NCBI GenBank assembly: GCA_052067355.1
Contig: JBQHQH010000014.1
Coordinates: 1 to 64,000, forward strand
Reading direction: 5' to 3'
Origin: CABMKH01 sp040797625
Lineage (GTDB): Bacteria > Bacillota > Clostridia > Tissierellales > Tissierellaceae
Length of the DNA stretch: 64,000 nucleotides
Part shown: positions 17,158 through 27,640 of the stretch, piece after piece
How the letters are laid out: each line of letters starts with the position of its first letter
How positions within the stretch are numbered: the first letter of the stretch is position 1
The notes under the pieces: generated by a model
What the model was told of the DNA's origin: nothing
Databases searched by the model: none
What the model saw: the letters and a program-made list of their open reading frames with translations, nothing else
Translations under genes and position numbers: made by a program

Positions 17158-20100
17158 TTATATTAAATTACAAAATTCTATATGTGGACATTTTTTATTA
17201 CAATAGTTAGTTTTAAAATATCTATCGATATCCTTATTTTCTCTTACATAATCTATAAATTCAACTATAGACTCTATATTTTTTTCTAGAACCTCAGATG
17301 AAATATCTACACTTTTCTTTTCTCCATCTTCTAAGAAAAATATATCTGCCCTATTGACTTTTTTCCCAAATATCTTTTCCACAGCATAGGCATATAGCTG
17401 AAGTTGAGGTTCATAATAACGAACTAGATATTCCTTATTCCACAATCTATTAGTCTTAAAATCCAGTACTTCTATTTTATCCCCCTTTATTACTATTCTA
17501 TCTATTACTCCAGTTATATAGGTATCTCCCAGCTTTATATGAAATGGTTTCTCAGAATATATATGATCGTAGTTTTCACTATAATCAGAGAGATAATTGT
17601 CAATATATGTGCTTAACTCCATATATAAATCTCTATCATAAGATATTCCATAGGAACTTACAATATCTCTAAGTAGACTCTCTTTATCCATACCATATCT
17701 ATATACACGACAAAATCTATGAACTACATTTCCCCTATCTACACCACTTAATCCAGATGTCTCTAGCTCATCCTTATGCCCTAAAAGGTCTGCATCTAAT
17801 TTCCAATAGTAATCCATAAAAAATCTTCTCTTGCAAGATCTAAATACTAAATATTGGCTGATATTATATCTCTCAAAGACCTTCTTATTGTAATTTGCTA
17901 TATCATATAAATCAGGTACCGATATATCCTTATACCCTTTATCTTGACATAATAATCCCACATCTTTAGATTTATTAGTTAAAATTTCTTCCCGTGATAG
18001 TTCTATATCTTGAATCACTCTATATTGATTCTCATCTATTAAATCTTGAATCAAAGATTTAAATCCTCTATTTCCTCCTTGATTTCCCAATATCAATAGA
18101 GATTTGGCTCTAGTCATAGCAACATATAGGACTCGTTTTATCTCTTCCTTATCTCTATTATCTTGTCTTTCCTTCAATATATCGTATAATGCTCTGTTGT
18201 CTTTAGCTCTAATTCCCAGACCTATATCTTTATCAAATAATATTGTAGAATGAGCTACACCTATACTTCTAGCCATTTCAGGTATAATCACCACTGGAAA
18301 CTGTAGTCCCTTTGAACCATGTATGGTCATAATCTTTACTACATCATCCTTAGCCGATTGGATAATCCCCTCTTGTTCACTATCTAGTCTTCTCTCTTCT
18401 AGATAATCTATATAATCTTCCAAAGATGTCTTATTCTCTCTATCATATTTCCTCGTCATATCTATGAACTTATAGATATTAGCTACAGATTGTTCTCCAT
18501 CTGAACTTGATGACAATGTCTCTATAAATAGGGTCTTTTCTACTATCTTTTCCACAAAAGTTGAGACATCATATAGATCCTTTACATCTAAAAAATAATT
18601 CATTAGGTCAATAGCCTCTTGTAATTTCTCTCTTTCATCATCATCTATAATGAGATCCTCTTCCATCCTGAGCATAGTATTATAGATATTATCTTCCCTA
18701 TTTCTCAATAACCAATAGATCGTGTCGTCTCTCAACCCTATCATTGGGCCTCTTAAAAATCCAATAGTAGCTATATTATCATAGGGATTGCTAATAGACT
18801 TTATAGTATTTATAATATCTATTACCTCTTGCCTATAGAAATATCTCTTGCTACTTGAATTATAGTATGGGATATTATAGTCCTTAAGTATCTTTTCATA
18901 TATATGACTTCGAGTAGTAGCCCTAAATAGTAGAGCAAAATCTCCATAGCTATATTCTCCACTTCTGACAAGAGATTCTATCCTCTTAGCTATGACTTCA
19001 GCCTCATAGATATTTGCCAGCATATTATTATCTATTCCATCTATCTTTTCCATATCTTCCTTTTCAATTATCTCAACATCTATCAGATTCTTTGAAATCT
19101 TGTTAGATAATAATCCATCATATCTTTCATCCATTAATCCTGTAAATATGGTATTTATGAACTCAATTATAGTATCTATACTCCTATAGTTCTTACTTAG
19201 GGTGATTATATTATCATGTCCATATCCTTCAATATCATGGAGCACATCATAGAATACATCAATATCTGCCCCCCTAAACCCATATATAGATTGTTTTGGA
19301 TCTCCTACTATAAATAGATTTTCCCTATCTAGGGGTTGGTCTATACTTGTAAGTCTATAGAATATCTGTTTCTGCAATTCATTTGTGTCTTGAAATTCAT
19401 CTATCATAAAATATCTAAACTTTTCTTGATACTTATTCCTGATATCCTTATTCTCCAATAGATTTAGAACTAGAATCTGTAAGTCATCATAATCAAGACC
19501 TCCTAGTTCTCTTTTAAGTTGAGAATAATACATATCTATATGGATTAATATATCTGATACAATCTCATATAGCCAAAGATACCCTTTCTCTTTTCCAAGT
19601 AGAATAGATGTAAGTAAATTTTTAAGTCTATTCTGTTTTTCTACTTCTTTAGAGCTGCTTCCCAGATTTTCATATATATACTCTATATAGTAGAAGATAT
19701 CTTCTCTGTAGTTACCACTATCAAACTCCTCCCATATGGGATAAGATTTCAATCTATATATCTTTGATCTCTTAGATAGATTGTCCATTAAATACCTTAG
19801 TATTTCCTTAACTTCTTCTATATCTTCTGTCCTTACATTAAGTGAATCTATATAGTCGATAGTCTGTTGCTTTACTCTCTCCATATCCATGCCTACTGTC
19901 CTGATCTTATTGTATATATGGACGAAATCTCCAACTATATTTTCAATTCTATCTTTATCGAAAAACTGCATCATTTTAAATACATTTTTATCTCTTTCTA
20001 AGCCAATATCTAATACATGGACAACAGACTCCTTTAGTAGACTTAAACTTATATTATCATCTAGGATCTCAAAGTATGGGTCAATACCTACTTCTATTGG

Positions 20101-20445
20101 ATTTTCTCTCAATATTTTTGCGCAAAATCCATGTATAGTAGATATATTTGCCCTTTCTAAGTCCCTATAGAATCTCTTCCATTTTTCTCCCATATAAAAT
20201 TTCTTTTTTATCTCTTCTCTGATTCGTTCTATCATCTCTTGAGTGGCCTTATTGGTGAAAGTAATGGCAACTATGGATTCAACTTCCTTAAATTCTTCTA
20301 AATCACCATGCTCTAAAATATATATAAACCTTTCAGTCAAGACCTTGGTCTTTCCAGTACCTGCTCCAGCATTTACTGCTAGATTTCTATCTATGGTCTG
20401 AATGGCTTCCAGCTGAGGATCCATTGTCTTTACAATACCCATCAT
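17158..20445 (-). CDS. addA: AddA-type helicase-nuclease subunit
   Basis: This 1095-residue UvrD-like helicase carries AGAGTGKT (Walker A, near residue 27), DEFQDTN (Walker B), GDPKQSIYGFRGAD and YVAMTRAKSLL. The C-terminal nuclease has DFKTN and is closed by a cysteine cluster C-x3-C-x5-C (CNKKCPHIEFC) of the iron-sulfur type. With AddB it processes double-strand ends for RecA loading. It is shorter than B. subtilis AddA (about 1230). It overlaps addB by 4 bases. The ATG has GGAGGT. Confidence 0.92.
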   Translation of the reverse strand: MMGIVKTMDPQLEAIQTIDRNLAVNAGAGTGKTKVLTERFIYILEHGDLEEFKEVESIVAITFTNKATQEMIERIREEIKKKFYMGEKWKRFYRDLERANISTIHGFCAKILRENPIEVGIDPYFEILDDNISLSLLKESVVHVLDIGLERDKNVFKMMQFFDKDRIENIVGDFVHIYNKIRTVGMDMERVKQQTIDYIDSLNVRTEDIEEVKEILRYLMDNLSKRSKIYRLKSYPIWEEFDSGNYREDIFYYIEYIYENLGSSSKEVEKQNRLKNLLTSILLGKEKGYLWLYEIVSDILIHIDMYYSQLKRELGGLDYDDLQILVLNLLENKDIRNKYQEKFRYFMIDEFQDTNELQKQIFYRLTSIDQPLDRENLFIVGDPKQSIYGFRGADIDVFYDVLHDIEGYGHDNIITLSKNYRSIDTIIEFINTIFTGLMDERYDGLLSNKISKNLIDVEIIEKEDMEKIDGIDNNMLANIYEAEVIAKRIESLVRSGEYSYGDFALLFRATTRSHIYEKILKDYNIPYYNSSSKRYFYRQEVIDIINTIKSISNPYDNIATIGFLRGPMIGLRDDTIYWLLRNREDNIYNTMLRMEEDLIIDDDEREKLQEAIDLMNYFLDVKDLYDVSTFVEKIVEKTLFIETLSSSSDGEQSVANIYKFIDMTRKYDRENKTSLEDYIDYLEERRLDSEQEGIIQSAKDDVVKIMTIHGSKGLQFPVVIIPEMARSIGVAHSTILFDKDIGLGIRAKDNRALYDILKERQDNRDKEEIKRVLYVAMTRAKSLLILGNQGGNRGFKSLIQDLIDENQYRVIQDIELSREEILTNKSKDVGLLCQDKGYKDISVPDLYDIANYNKKVFERYNISQYLVFRSCKRRFFMDYYWKLDADLLGHKDELETSGLSGVDRGNVVHRFCRVYRYGMDKESLLRDIVSSYGISYDRDLYMELSTYIDNYLSDYSENYDHIYSEKPFHIKLGDTYITGVIDRIVIKGDKIEVLDFKTNRLWNKEYLVRYYEPQLQLYAYAVEKIFGKKVNRADIFFLEDGEKKSVDISSEVLEKNIESIVEFIDYVRENKDIDRYFKTNYCNKKCPHIEFCNLI

Positions 20446-23423
20446 TCCACCTCCAATATATCTTCATACCTACAGATATCTCTATATATGCAATAGGAAG
20501 AACATTCCAATGGACTTACAGAAAAATCTCCACTTTGGATATTCTCTACTATATCTATAATATTTTTTCTAGAGACATCTAAAACCTCATCCCATTCTTC
20601 TCTACTTAAAGCACCCTTATTCCTCTTGGTAATTACATTGGTTTCATCTACTATGCCTAATTTAATCTCTAATTTGCCATTTTTGACTATGCCATATCCT
20701 CCAGCGACTATATTTTTATCCTGTTGAGACATTATATATACTGGCAATTGTAGAGATAATCCATCTCTCATATTATCAATATCTCTAACTCCATAGCTGC
20801 TGCTCTTATAATCTAAAAGAAGATATTTGTCTTCATCTATAGACCTGTCTATCCTATCAATCTGTCCTATCATAGGAACCTTCTTCCCCTCTACTTCAAT
20901 GATGAACTCCTGTTTTTTCCCAAAATCTATTTCAAATCCATATGGTACCAATCTCCAGTTGGATAATCTCTTTAGATCCTCTATTATGAAGTTTTTTAAT
21001 CTCTCTATTATATTTTCAACTATGAGTAAATCTCTTTTTCTATCTAGCTCTAGACCATGTTGACGAGAATATCTATATACTAGATTTTCTAAAAGCTCAA
21101 AAGTATCTTCCACGCAAAATCTACTACTTTCTTTTACGGATTCTTCTATGCTCTTTAAATTATATTGATAGTAATGTCTCAATACTTCATGGTAGATACT
21201 GCCTATATCCATTGGATCATATGTTTCATAGTCTCTTTCCATTTCTTCTATATTTAATAGATTTTTCAACATAAAATAATAGGGGCATCTACTATAGGAT
21301 TCTAGATAACTAATACTAAAGACATCATTGAGATATCCATGTATATCTTTTACTATATCCTCTCTAGTCAATAACCCAGAATAACTAGAACTGCTCTCTT
21401 CTCTACGTCTTCTTTCTCCCTGTAACTTTGAGTGAATTTTAGACTTTTTCCATGGTTCTATGTGTTTTCTTATTAGATAATCTAATCCTACATCTATAGA
21501 TGTATACTTTATTTCCTCTTCTGTAGATAATCCTAATAACTCATCTAAAAACATAGATGGGATACATGTATCTTCATATCCTCTACTATAACTGATATAG
21601 AGTCTATCTTTACATAGAGCAACTATAGAAGAGAACTTCAATATCTCATTATTTAATCTCTCCATATATGATTCAATCTCTACACCTATTTTTCTTAGTT
21701 CTCTCATATTATAGTCATTGATAAAATAGCTATTATTATCTAAAATAGGATAATTCCCTTGAGATAATCCAGTGATAAATATGACATCTTTTTGTATTCC
21801 CCTACTATTTACAGGATTTAAAATGCTCATTCCCTTTAAGTCACCTTCAGATTCCAATATCTCCTCTTGTCTTAGATATTCTTCTAATATAAAATAATAG
21901 TCTTCTAAAGATATCTTCTCTTCCAGAAAAGGTATCTCCTTAAGATTATCGAAAACTTCATAAAGCTTATCTATCCCTCTAATATCTCTTAGGAATAATT
22001 TTTCCTCTCTACTTTCTCCATATCGACTTAATATTTTTTCTACTACTTGGAACTTATTCAATAGATATACTAGATATCTGTTATGATTTTCAACAGTATC
22101 TTCAGTGGAAATTTCCAGAAGTTCTTCATCTAATATATGGATCATCTCTTCTAAATCATGTAGATGCTCTAGAGAAACAGAGATAGACTTGTTGTCCTTC
22201 AATAGAAATTTCAGCCCATCTAGATCATCAAATTTTTGTCTTCTTATTATGTACTCATATATCTCCCTTTTGTTATAATCACATATGCTAAAATATCTAG
22301 ACTTAATCCTATTTATCAGTTTAAATTTGGAACCACAAGACAATTTATTCTCTAAAATTCCCAAGAGTTCCCTAATGATAGGTATATTTCTGAGAGGAAT
22401 ATTTTTATTCATATTTATAGGCATCTTCTCTTCCTCAGCAACCTTAAATAGAGGCTCTAAATACTCAGGATTGGATACTACTATACCTATATTCTCTAGG
22501 CTTGTCCCATCTCTATTGATCTTCCTTATCTCTTCAAATACCCTTCTCAACTCTAAATATGGTGTAGGAGCATTGATTACTTTCAATCTATTGTCAAACT
22601 GTATTTTTTCATCTTTTTCTCCAAAGAGATTAAAAGCTACTTTCTCAAATAAGGTCTTTTCCTCTTTAGAAATACATTCTACAAAAAAATCTAACCTCTC
22701 TAAAGTATCTAATGTATTATTTAGAATTATTGATTTACTTTCCATATCAAAAGGCATATTGATGTATATATCCATATTTCCTTTAATCAATTCCTTTAAT
22801 ATTGCAAGTTCAATAGGTCTAAAATCGTAAAATTCATCTATTATTATAAAGTCTATAGCCTCTAAAACTTCACTATCTCTCAATAACTCAATAGATTTAA
22901 AATATTCTCCTTCCCTATCATATAGATTATATCTATTTAAGAAATCCTCATATTCTCTATATATAATTCCTATCTCTCTATAATTAGGCATATCAGGGCA
23001 TTTTTTTAGATACTCTTCTGGATTGATCAAAGATCTCTTAATCTCACCAACAATATCATTCACCGAACAGATAAATCCATCCATATGAACAAAGTCCCTA
23101 TAATATATAATTTTTTCTTCTGATTTTAACTTTTTTAGAACTTGTTTCATGATGATATTCTTCATTGGATTATCTATCTTCTCTATTGGAATATTCTCTA
23201 ATATCTTATTTACTATATCATCAAAAGTAAATAGATTTATCTCAAAGGCACTACCGAGCCTATCTATAAACTCCCATCTATATTTCTTTAGTAGCTTTTC
23301 ATTTGGTAAAAGATAATAAAATTTATCCCCTTTATTTTCCTCTAAATATTCTATAGCTTTATCTATTAGTTCTCCCTGTTTTCTATTGTTAGCTGGCCCT
23401 AAATAGACTACTCTATCCCTCAT
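20442..23423 (-). CDS. addB: AddB/RexB-type exonuclease subunit
   Basis: This 993-residue protein has an inactive helicase-like body and a C-terminal PD-(D/E)XK nuclease with LLDYKSSS. It ends in the cysteine-rich CSSYCIYRDIC that, with an upstream Cys (SRCPYYF), forms the AddB iron-sulfur site. The N-terminus, where AddB usually has a Walker A motif, reads GPANNRKQ, so ATP binding there is probably lost, as in streptococcal RexB. The stop overlaps the addA start. It follows the ROK kinase gene by 8 bases. Confidence 0.9.
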   Translation of the reverse strand: MRDRVVYLGPANNRKQGELIDKAIEYLEENKGDKFYYLLPNEKLLKKYRWEFIDRLGSAFEINLFTFDDIVNKILENIPIEKIDNPMKNIIMKQVLKKLKSEEKIIYYRDFVHMDGFICSVNDIVGEIKRSLINPEEYLKKCPDMPNYREIGIIYREYEDFLNRYNLYDREGEYFKSIELLRDSEVLEAIDFIIIDEFYDFRPIELAILKELIKGNMDIYINMPFDMESKSIILNNTLDTLERLDFFVECISKEEKTLFEKVAFNLFGEKDEKIQFDNRLKVINAPTPYLELRRVFEEIRKINRDGTSLENIGIVVSNPEYLEPLFKVAEEEKMPINMNKNIPLRNIPIIRELLGILENKLSCGSKFKLINRIKSRYFSICDYNKREIYEYIIRRQKFDDLDGLKFLLKDNKSISVSLEHLHDLEEMIHILDEELLEISTEDTVENHNRYLVYLLNKFQVVEKILSRYGESREEKLFLRDIRGIDKLYEVFDNLKEIPFLEEKISLEDYYFILEEYLRQEEILESEGDLKGMSILNPVNSRGIQKDVIFITGLSQGNYPILDNNSYFINDYNMRELRKIGVEIESYMERLNNEILKFSSIVALCKDRLYISYSRGYEDTCIPSMFLDELLGLSTEEEIKYTSIDVGLDYLIRKHIEPWKKSKIHSKLQGERRRREESSSSYSGLLTREDIVKDIHGYLNDVFSISYLESYSRCPYYFMLKNLLNIEEMERDYETYDPMDIGSIYHEVLRHYYQYNLKSIEESVKESSRFCVEDTFELLENLVYRYSRQHGLELDRKRDLLIVENIIERLKNFIIEDLKRLSNWRLVPYGFEIDFGKKQEFIIEVEGKKVPMIGQIDRIDRSIDEDKYLLLDYKSSSYGVRDIDNMRDGLSLQLPVYIMSQQDKNIVAGGYGIVKNGKLEIKLGIVDETNVITKRNKGALSREEWDEVLDVSRKNIIDIVENIQSGDFSVSPLECSSYCIYRDICRYEDILEVE

Positions 23424-23431
23424 CTTTTCAC

Positions 23432-24343
23432 CTACTCACATTGATTTAATCTCTCAAAAGCTATCTTGCCTGCTCCTATCATTCCCGCATCATTTAAATA
23501 TATAGCAGGTATAATCTTCATTCCATCTGGATTGTTAGAGTATTCTCTATAATAATCCAGCATATTATCCCACCAATATTCCATAGAATTTATAATTCCA
23601 CCGCCTATGACTATTCCCTCAGGGTCAAATATATTTTTTAGTGATACCATATATATGGCTAAGTTTTCGGCAAATTCATCTACTACTTTACCTGCTATGT
23701 TATCAGCTTTAGAAGATTTAAATATCTCCTTACCCTTTTTTTCTATACCTGTCAACTCAATATATCTATTTTCAACTGCAGTACCAGAGATATATCTTTC
23801 AACACAGCCTCTTTGTCCACAATTGCACAACCTACCCTTTGGGAACAAAATAGCATGTCCCAATTCTGCCCCCTGAAATTGATGTCCAGTCAACAATCCC
23901 TCTCTCTCAGTATATATGGCACCTCCCAATCCAGTGCCTAAAGTAAGCATTAAAAAACTACTTAAGTCCTTAGCTGCACCTATCCAATGTTCACATAGAG
24001 CAGCAACATTGGCATCATTTTCTACAAATATAGGGATATTGGGAAACTCCTTACATAATTCTCCCCTTATATCTGTATTGGCCCATCCTTCAATATTTCC
24101 CCCTACTTGCAATACCTTTCCTTCCTTAGAATCTATAAATCCTGGAGAGCCTATACCAATTGATAGTATATTCTCTCCTTGGATCAACTCTCCTATTACC
24201 TGAGCTATAAGATCTAAGACACCTTTTTTCCCATTTGCAGCCTTTGTATCTCTACTGGCTCTCTTTAAAATATTGCCTTGCTTATCAATAATACCTCCAT
24301 ATATGCTTGTACCACCTAAGTCTATACCTATAGTTCTCTCCAT
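23432..24343 (-). CDS. ROK-family sugar kinase
   Basis: This 303-residue protein shows the ROK layout: IGIDLGGTSIYGG (phosphate 1), ENDANVAALCEHW (catalytic Asp), LGTGLGGA, and the zinc-binding CNCGQRGC with its upstream histidine (GHAILFPKGRLC). The family includes glucokinases and N-acetylglucosamine/N-acetylmannosamine kinases. Being 16 bases downstream of the exported hexosaminidase NagZ, a role in phosphorylating wall-derived amino sugars is plausible; glucokinase is the default alternative. GGAGGT precedes the ATG. Confidence 0.9.
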   Translation of the reverse strand: MERTIGIDLGGTSIYGGIIDKQGNILKRASRDTKAANGKKGVLDLIAQVIGELIQGENILSIGIGSPGFIDSKEGKVLQVGGNIEGWANTDIRGELCKEFPNIPIFVENDANVAALCEHWIGAAKDLSSFLMLTLGTGLGGAIYTEREGLLTGHQFQGAELGHAILFPKGRLCNCGQRGCVERYISGTAVENRYIELTGIEKKGKEIFKSSKADNIAGKVVDEFAENLAIYMVSLKNIFDPEGIVIGGGIINSMEYWWDNMLDYYREYSNNPDGMKIIPAIYLNDAGMIGAGKIAFERLNQCE

Positions 24344-24359
24344 AATATTACCTCCAAGA

Positions 24360-25598
24360 CTATTTTAATATATTTAACATTTCATTGGTTTTATCCTCTA
24401 CTATCTTCATATCCAAAGTCTCTATCTTTCTATCTTCTAAACCATATTCTTTCTTTAATTCTATAACCCTACGAACTTTTTCATCTATATCTTCCATGGA
24501 TATATCTCCATTTTCTACTCTATCTTCTATATATTCATAGACTCTATTGATATTATCTATTCCATGACATATAAGGGCAATATCTCCCCCAGATTGTAAA
24601 AATTTAAAAGTTGCTTCTTCTAGGGTATAGTTCTTTGTAATGGCTCCCATAGTTAAATCGTCAGAGATGATTACTCCATCAAATCCCAATTCTCCCCTCA
24701 ATACATCTTCCATTATCTCTCTAGACATGGTAGATGGATATTCACCGCCTATTTCTGGAAACAATATATGGGCTATCATTACCATACCTGCTCCCTCATC
24801 TATTCCTCTCTTAAATGGTACAAGTTCAAATTTTTTTATTTCCTCTAGGGATTTATTTACTACAGGAAGCCCTACATGAGAATCTACACTTGTATCTCCA
24901 TGACCTGGAAAATGCTTTAAAGTAGGGATTATATCTATTGATTTCATTCCCTTAATCATCTGTACTCCATGCTTTGACACGATTTCTGGGTTGTTTCCCA
25001 ATGCCCTATTTCCTATGACAGGATTACTAGGATTTGAATTTATATCCATTACTGGTGCATAATTTAGATTAAATCCTAAAGTCTTTAGTCTTAAACCCAT
25101 CAATTCTCCATATCCAAAGGAAAGATCTAGATTGTCGGCATTTCCTATACTTACTGCCTCTGGTAGTCTAGCAAACTCCTTAGGCAATCTACTTACCTTT
25201 CCTCCCTCTTCATCTGTGGAGATAAATAATGGAATCTCATTATCTCTATTTAAATCCTTCAGCTTATTGGTCAACTCTAGTACTTGTTCTGCATTCTCTA
25301 TATTTCTGCCAAAGAATATCACTCCACCTATTTTAAAATCCTGAATTAGATGTCTGGTATCTTCATCTATATCCTTACCTTCAAATCCAACTATAAATAA
25401 TTGACCTAGCTTATCTCTTAATGTCATAGACTGTATTTGGATATCCACTTCTGAATCTTCCATTTGCTCTTCTTCTGTATTTTCTCCTATATCTTCTTGA
25501 TTCTGTTGTGGATCTTTATCCGTATCCTTCCTATTACATCCTGAAGCTAACAATATAAATCCACACAATAAAACAAGTAAAATTTTTGTCCTTTTCAA
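24360..25598 (-). CDS. nagZ: Lipoprotein beta-N-acetylhexosaminidase (NagZ, GH3)
   Basis: This 412-residue protein has a lipoprotein signal ending in LLASGC, an acidic linker, then a glycoside hydrolase family 3 domain. The NagZ signature KHFPGHGDTSVDSH with catalytic His/Asp and the nucleophile region DDLTMGAI are present. It removes N-acetylglucosamine from peptidoglycan fragments outside the cell, as B. subtilis NagZ does. The start is TTG with AAGGTGAT. A promoter is readable at 25627-25655, so it can be expressed apart from opp. Confidence 0.92.
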   Translation of the reverse strand: MKRTKILLVLLCGFILLASGCNRKDTDKDPQQNQEDIGENTEEEQMEDSEVDIQIQSMTLRDKLGQLFIVGFEGKDIDEDTRHLIQDFKIGGVIFFGRNIENAEQVLELTNKLKDLNRDNEIPLFISTDEEGGKVSRLPKEFARLPEAVSIGNADNLDLSFGYGELMGLRLKTLGFNLNYAPVMDINSNPSNPVIGNRALGNNPEIVSKHGVQMIKGMKSIDIIPTLKHFPGHGDTSVDSHVGLPVVNKSLEEIKKFELVPFKRGIDEGAGMVMIAHILFPEIGGEYPSTMSREIMEDVLRGELGFDGVIISDDLTMGAITKNYTLEEATFKFLQSGGDIALICHGIDNINRVYEYIEDRVENGDISMEDIDEKVRRVIELKKEYGLEDRKIETLDMKIVEDKTNEMLNILK

Positions 25599-25626
25599 TT
25601 TATCACCTTCATCTTTCGTTAGTTTG

Positions 25627-25655
25627 ATTTTATAATAAATTGCCCTTATTTACAA
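25627..25655 (-). promoter_or_regulatory. Possible promoter for nagZ-ROK-addBA
   Basis: On the minus strand, TTGTAA (25655-25650) and TAAAAT (25632-25627) are 17 bases apart in the 87-base gap between oppF and nagZ. No terminator is seen in this gap. Confidence 0.4.
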
Positions 25656-25685
25656 CTTTTATACATAAGCTATCTATTGAAAAGT

Positions 25686-26588
25686 CTATTTACTCATATT
25701 AGTCAATACATAGTGATCTGGTCTTACTTCTATCAACTCCATAGATCCTCTATCTTCTTGCCTATCAATTCCATATACCTCTAAAATCTTGTTCTTCTCC
25801 TTTATAGGATCGGGAATTGGTATTGAAGATAAAAGTGCCTTTGTATATGGATGTAGTGGATTTTTAAATAGTTCCTCTGTCTCTGCCAATTCCACTATCT
25901 TTCCCTTATGTATCACTGCTACTCTATCAGTAATAAATCTTACTACTGAAAGATCATGTGCTATAAATAAATAGGTCAATCCCTTCTTCTGTTGAAGCTC
26001 TGATAATAGATTTAGCACCTGAGCCCTAATGGATACATCAAGTGCTGATATAGGTTCATCCGCAATTATAAACTTTGGCTCCATAATCAATGCACGAGCT
26101 ATCCCTATTCGTTGTCTTTGTCCTCCTGAAAATTCATGAGGAAATCTAGAGGCATACTCTGGAAGCAAGCCTACATCCAATAGAGTTTCTTCTACTTTCT
26201 TTTTTCTCTCCTCTTCTGTAACATAATTTTTTAGATTATATAGTCCTTCAGAAACTATATAATCTACCTTTGCTCTTTCATTTAAGGATGCTATAGGGTC
26301 TTGAAATATCATCTGTATATCCTTGGTAATCTCCTTATCTAATTCTCTACTTATCTTTCCAGATATTATTTTACCATCAAACTTTATTTCTCCACTAGCT
26401 ATATCATTAATCCTAACTATAGCACGACCTATAGTAGTTTTACCTGAACCTGATTCTCCTACTAGTCCAAATGTTTCTCCCCTATAGATATTAAAACTCA
26501 CATCATCTACTGCTACAAATTTATTTTTCCCCTTGCCAAATTCCACTTTTAAATTTTTCACTTCTAATAGAGGTTCTTTAGCTTTCAT
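25686..26588 (-). CDS. oppF: Oligopeptide ABC transporter ATPase OppF
   Basis: The protein has about 300 residues with GESGSGKT (Walker A), FSGGQRQR (signature), IIADEPISALD (Walker B) and the C-terminal oligopeptide-transporter tail LHPYTKALLSSIPIPDP. It pairs with OppD to power peptide import through OppBC. ATG 26588 is chosen, since GGAGGTG lies upstream of it and the GTG at 26603 overlaps that site. It overlaps the end of oppD by 11 bases. The peptide could equally be a dipeptide or signalling peptide. Confidence 0.92.
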   Translation of the reverse strand: MKAKEPLLEVKNLKVEFGKGKNKFVAVDDVSFNIYRGETFGLVGESGSGKTTIGRAIVRINDIASGEIKFDGKIISGKISRELDKEITKDIQMIFQDPIASLNERAKVDYIVSEGLYNLKNYVTEEERKKKVEETLLDVGLLPEYASRFPHEFSGGQRQRIGIARALIMEPKFIIADEPISALDVSIRAQVLNLLSELQQKKGLTYLFIAHDLSVVRFITDRVAVIHKGKIVELAETEELFKNPLHPYTKALLSSIPIPDPIKEKNKILEVYGIDRQEDRGSMELIEVRPDHYVLTNMSK

Positions 26589-27630
26589 CTTCTTCACCTC
26601 CACTAAAACGTCCCATATATCTAATCAACTTTGGCGGCTGAACTTTCGGAGCTCTAGGATCTAAAAGCCATGTCTTTGCCTTATGTGTAGGGCTTACTTG
26701 AAAATATGGTGGTTTTTCTACAAAATCTATCTTCAAAGCTTTAGGATTTCTTGGTGCAAAGGCATCTCCCTTAATTTCAGAGAATAGATTAGGAGGTGTA
26801 CCTTCTATGGAATATAGTGGCTCTCCCTTTTTTCCCAATTGAGGTAGAGAAGATAATAAAGCCCATGTATATGGATGTTTAGGATTGTAAAATATCTCTT
26901 CAGATTTTCCAATCTCTATAATATCTCCAGCATACATTACACCTATTCTATCAGCTACGTTGGCCACTACTCCTAAATCATGAGTGATATAGATGGTAGT
27001 CAGATTGTATCTGTCCTTCAACCTTTTCAAGAGTTGAAGTATCTGAGCTTGTATAGTAACATCTAAAGCTGTAGTAGGTTCATCACAGATAAGTATCTTA
27101 GGCTTACAAGCTACTGCAATAGCTATGACAACCCTCTGTCTCATTCCTCCAGAAAATTCATGGGGATATTGATTATATCTATATTCTGCATTTGAGATAC
27201 CCACATCCTCTAGTATCTTTATTGTCTCATCTTTAGCATTATTCCCAGTGATTCCCTGATGAAGTTCTATAGATTCTCTTACTTGTTTTCCTATGGTCTT
27301 CAGAGGATTTAGAGATGTCATAGGCTCTTGAAATACCATTGCTATTTCTTTTCCTCTAATTTTATGCCAATCTCTTTCACTTTTGAATTTTGTTAAATTA
27401 TGATCTTCATACAATATATTTCCTGATTCTATCCAGCCATTATTATCTAAAAGTCCCATAAAACTCTTAGTAAGTACAGACTTTCCAGAGCCAGATTCTC
27501 CTACTATGGCTAAACTTTCACCTCTATATACATCTAGAGAAACTCCTCTAATAGCAGTCAATATCTTTCCCCTAAGCTTAAACTTAATAACCAAATCCTC
27601 AATAGATAATATGATATCATTTTTCTCCAT
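26578..27630 (-). CDS. oppD: Oligopeptide ABC transporter ATPase OppD
   Basis: The protein has about 350 residues with GESGSGKS (Walker A), FSGGMRQR (signature), LICDEPTTALD (Walker B) and the HPYTWALLSSLP tail of the family. ATG 27630 is chosen because AGGAGTG lies 5 bases upstream and this start avoids overlap with oppC. The frame is open further upstream. The last 60 residues (PPYFQVSPTHKAKTWL, then PKLIRYMGRFSGGEEDES) are an unusual extension beyond the common OppD end. Confidence 0.92.
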   Translation of the reverse strand: MEKNDIILSIEDLVIKFKLRGKILTAIRGVSLDVYRGESLAIVGESGSGKSVLTKSFMGLLDNNGWIESGNILYEDHNLTKFKSERDWHKIRGKEIAMVFQEPMTSLNPLKTIGKQVRESIELHQGITGNNAKDETIKILEDVGISNAEYRYNQYPHEFSGGMRQRVVIAIAVACKPKILICDEPTTALDVTIQAQILQLLKRLKDRYNLTTIYITHDLGVVANVADRIGVMYAGDIIEIGKSEEIFYNPKHPYTWALLSSLPQLGKKGEPLYSIEGTPPNLFSEIKGDAFAPRNPKALKIDFVEKPPYFQVSPTHKAKTWLLDPRAPKVQPPKLIRYMGRFSGGEEDES

Positions 27631-27640
27631 TATATCACTC

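Noticed and set aside
22285..22830. A 181-codon open frame on the plus strand
   Set aside because: It lies wholly antisense inside addB, has no ribosome-binding site and its composition mirrors addB codon bias.
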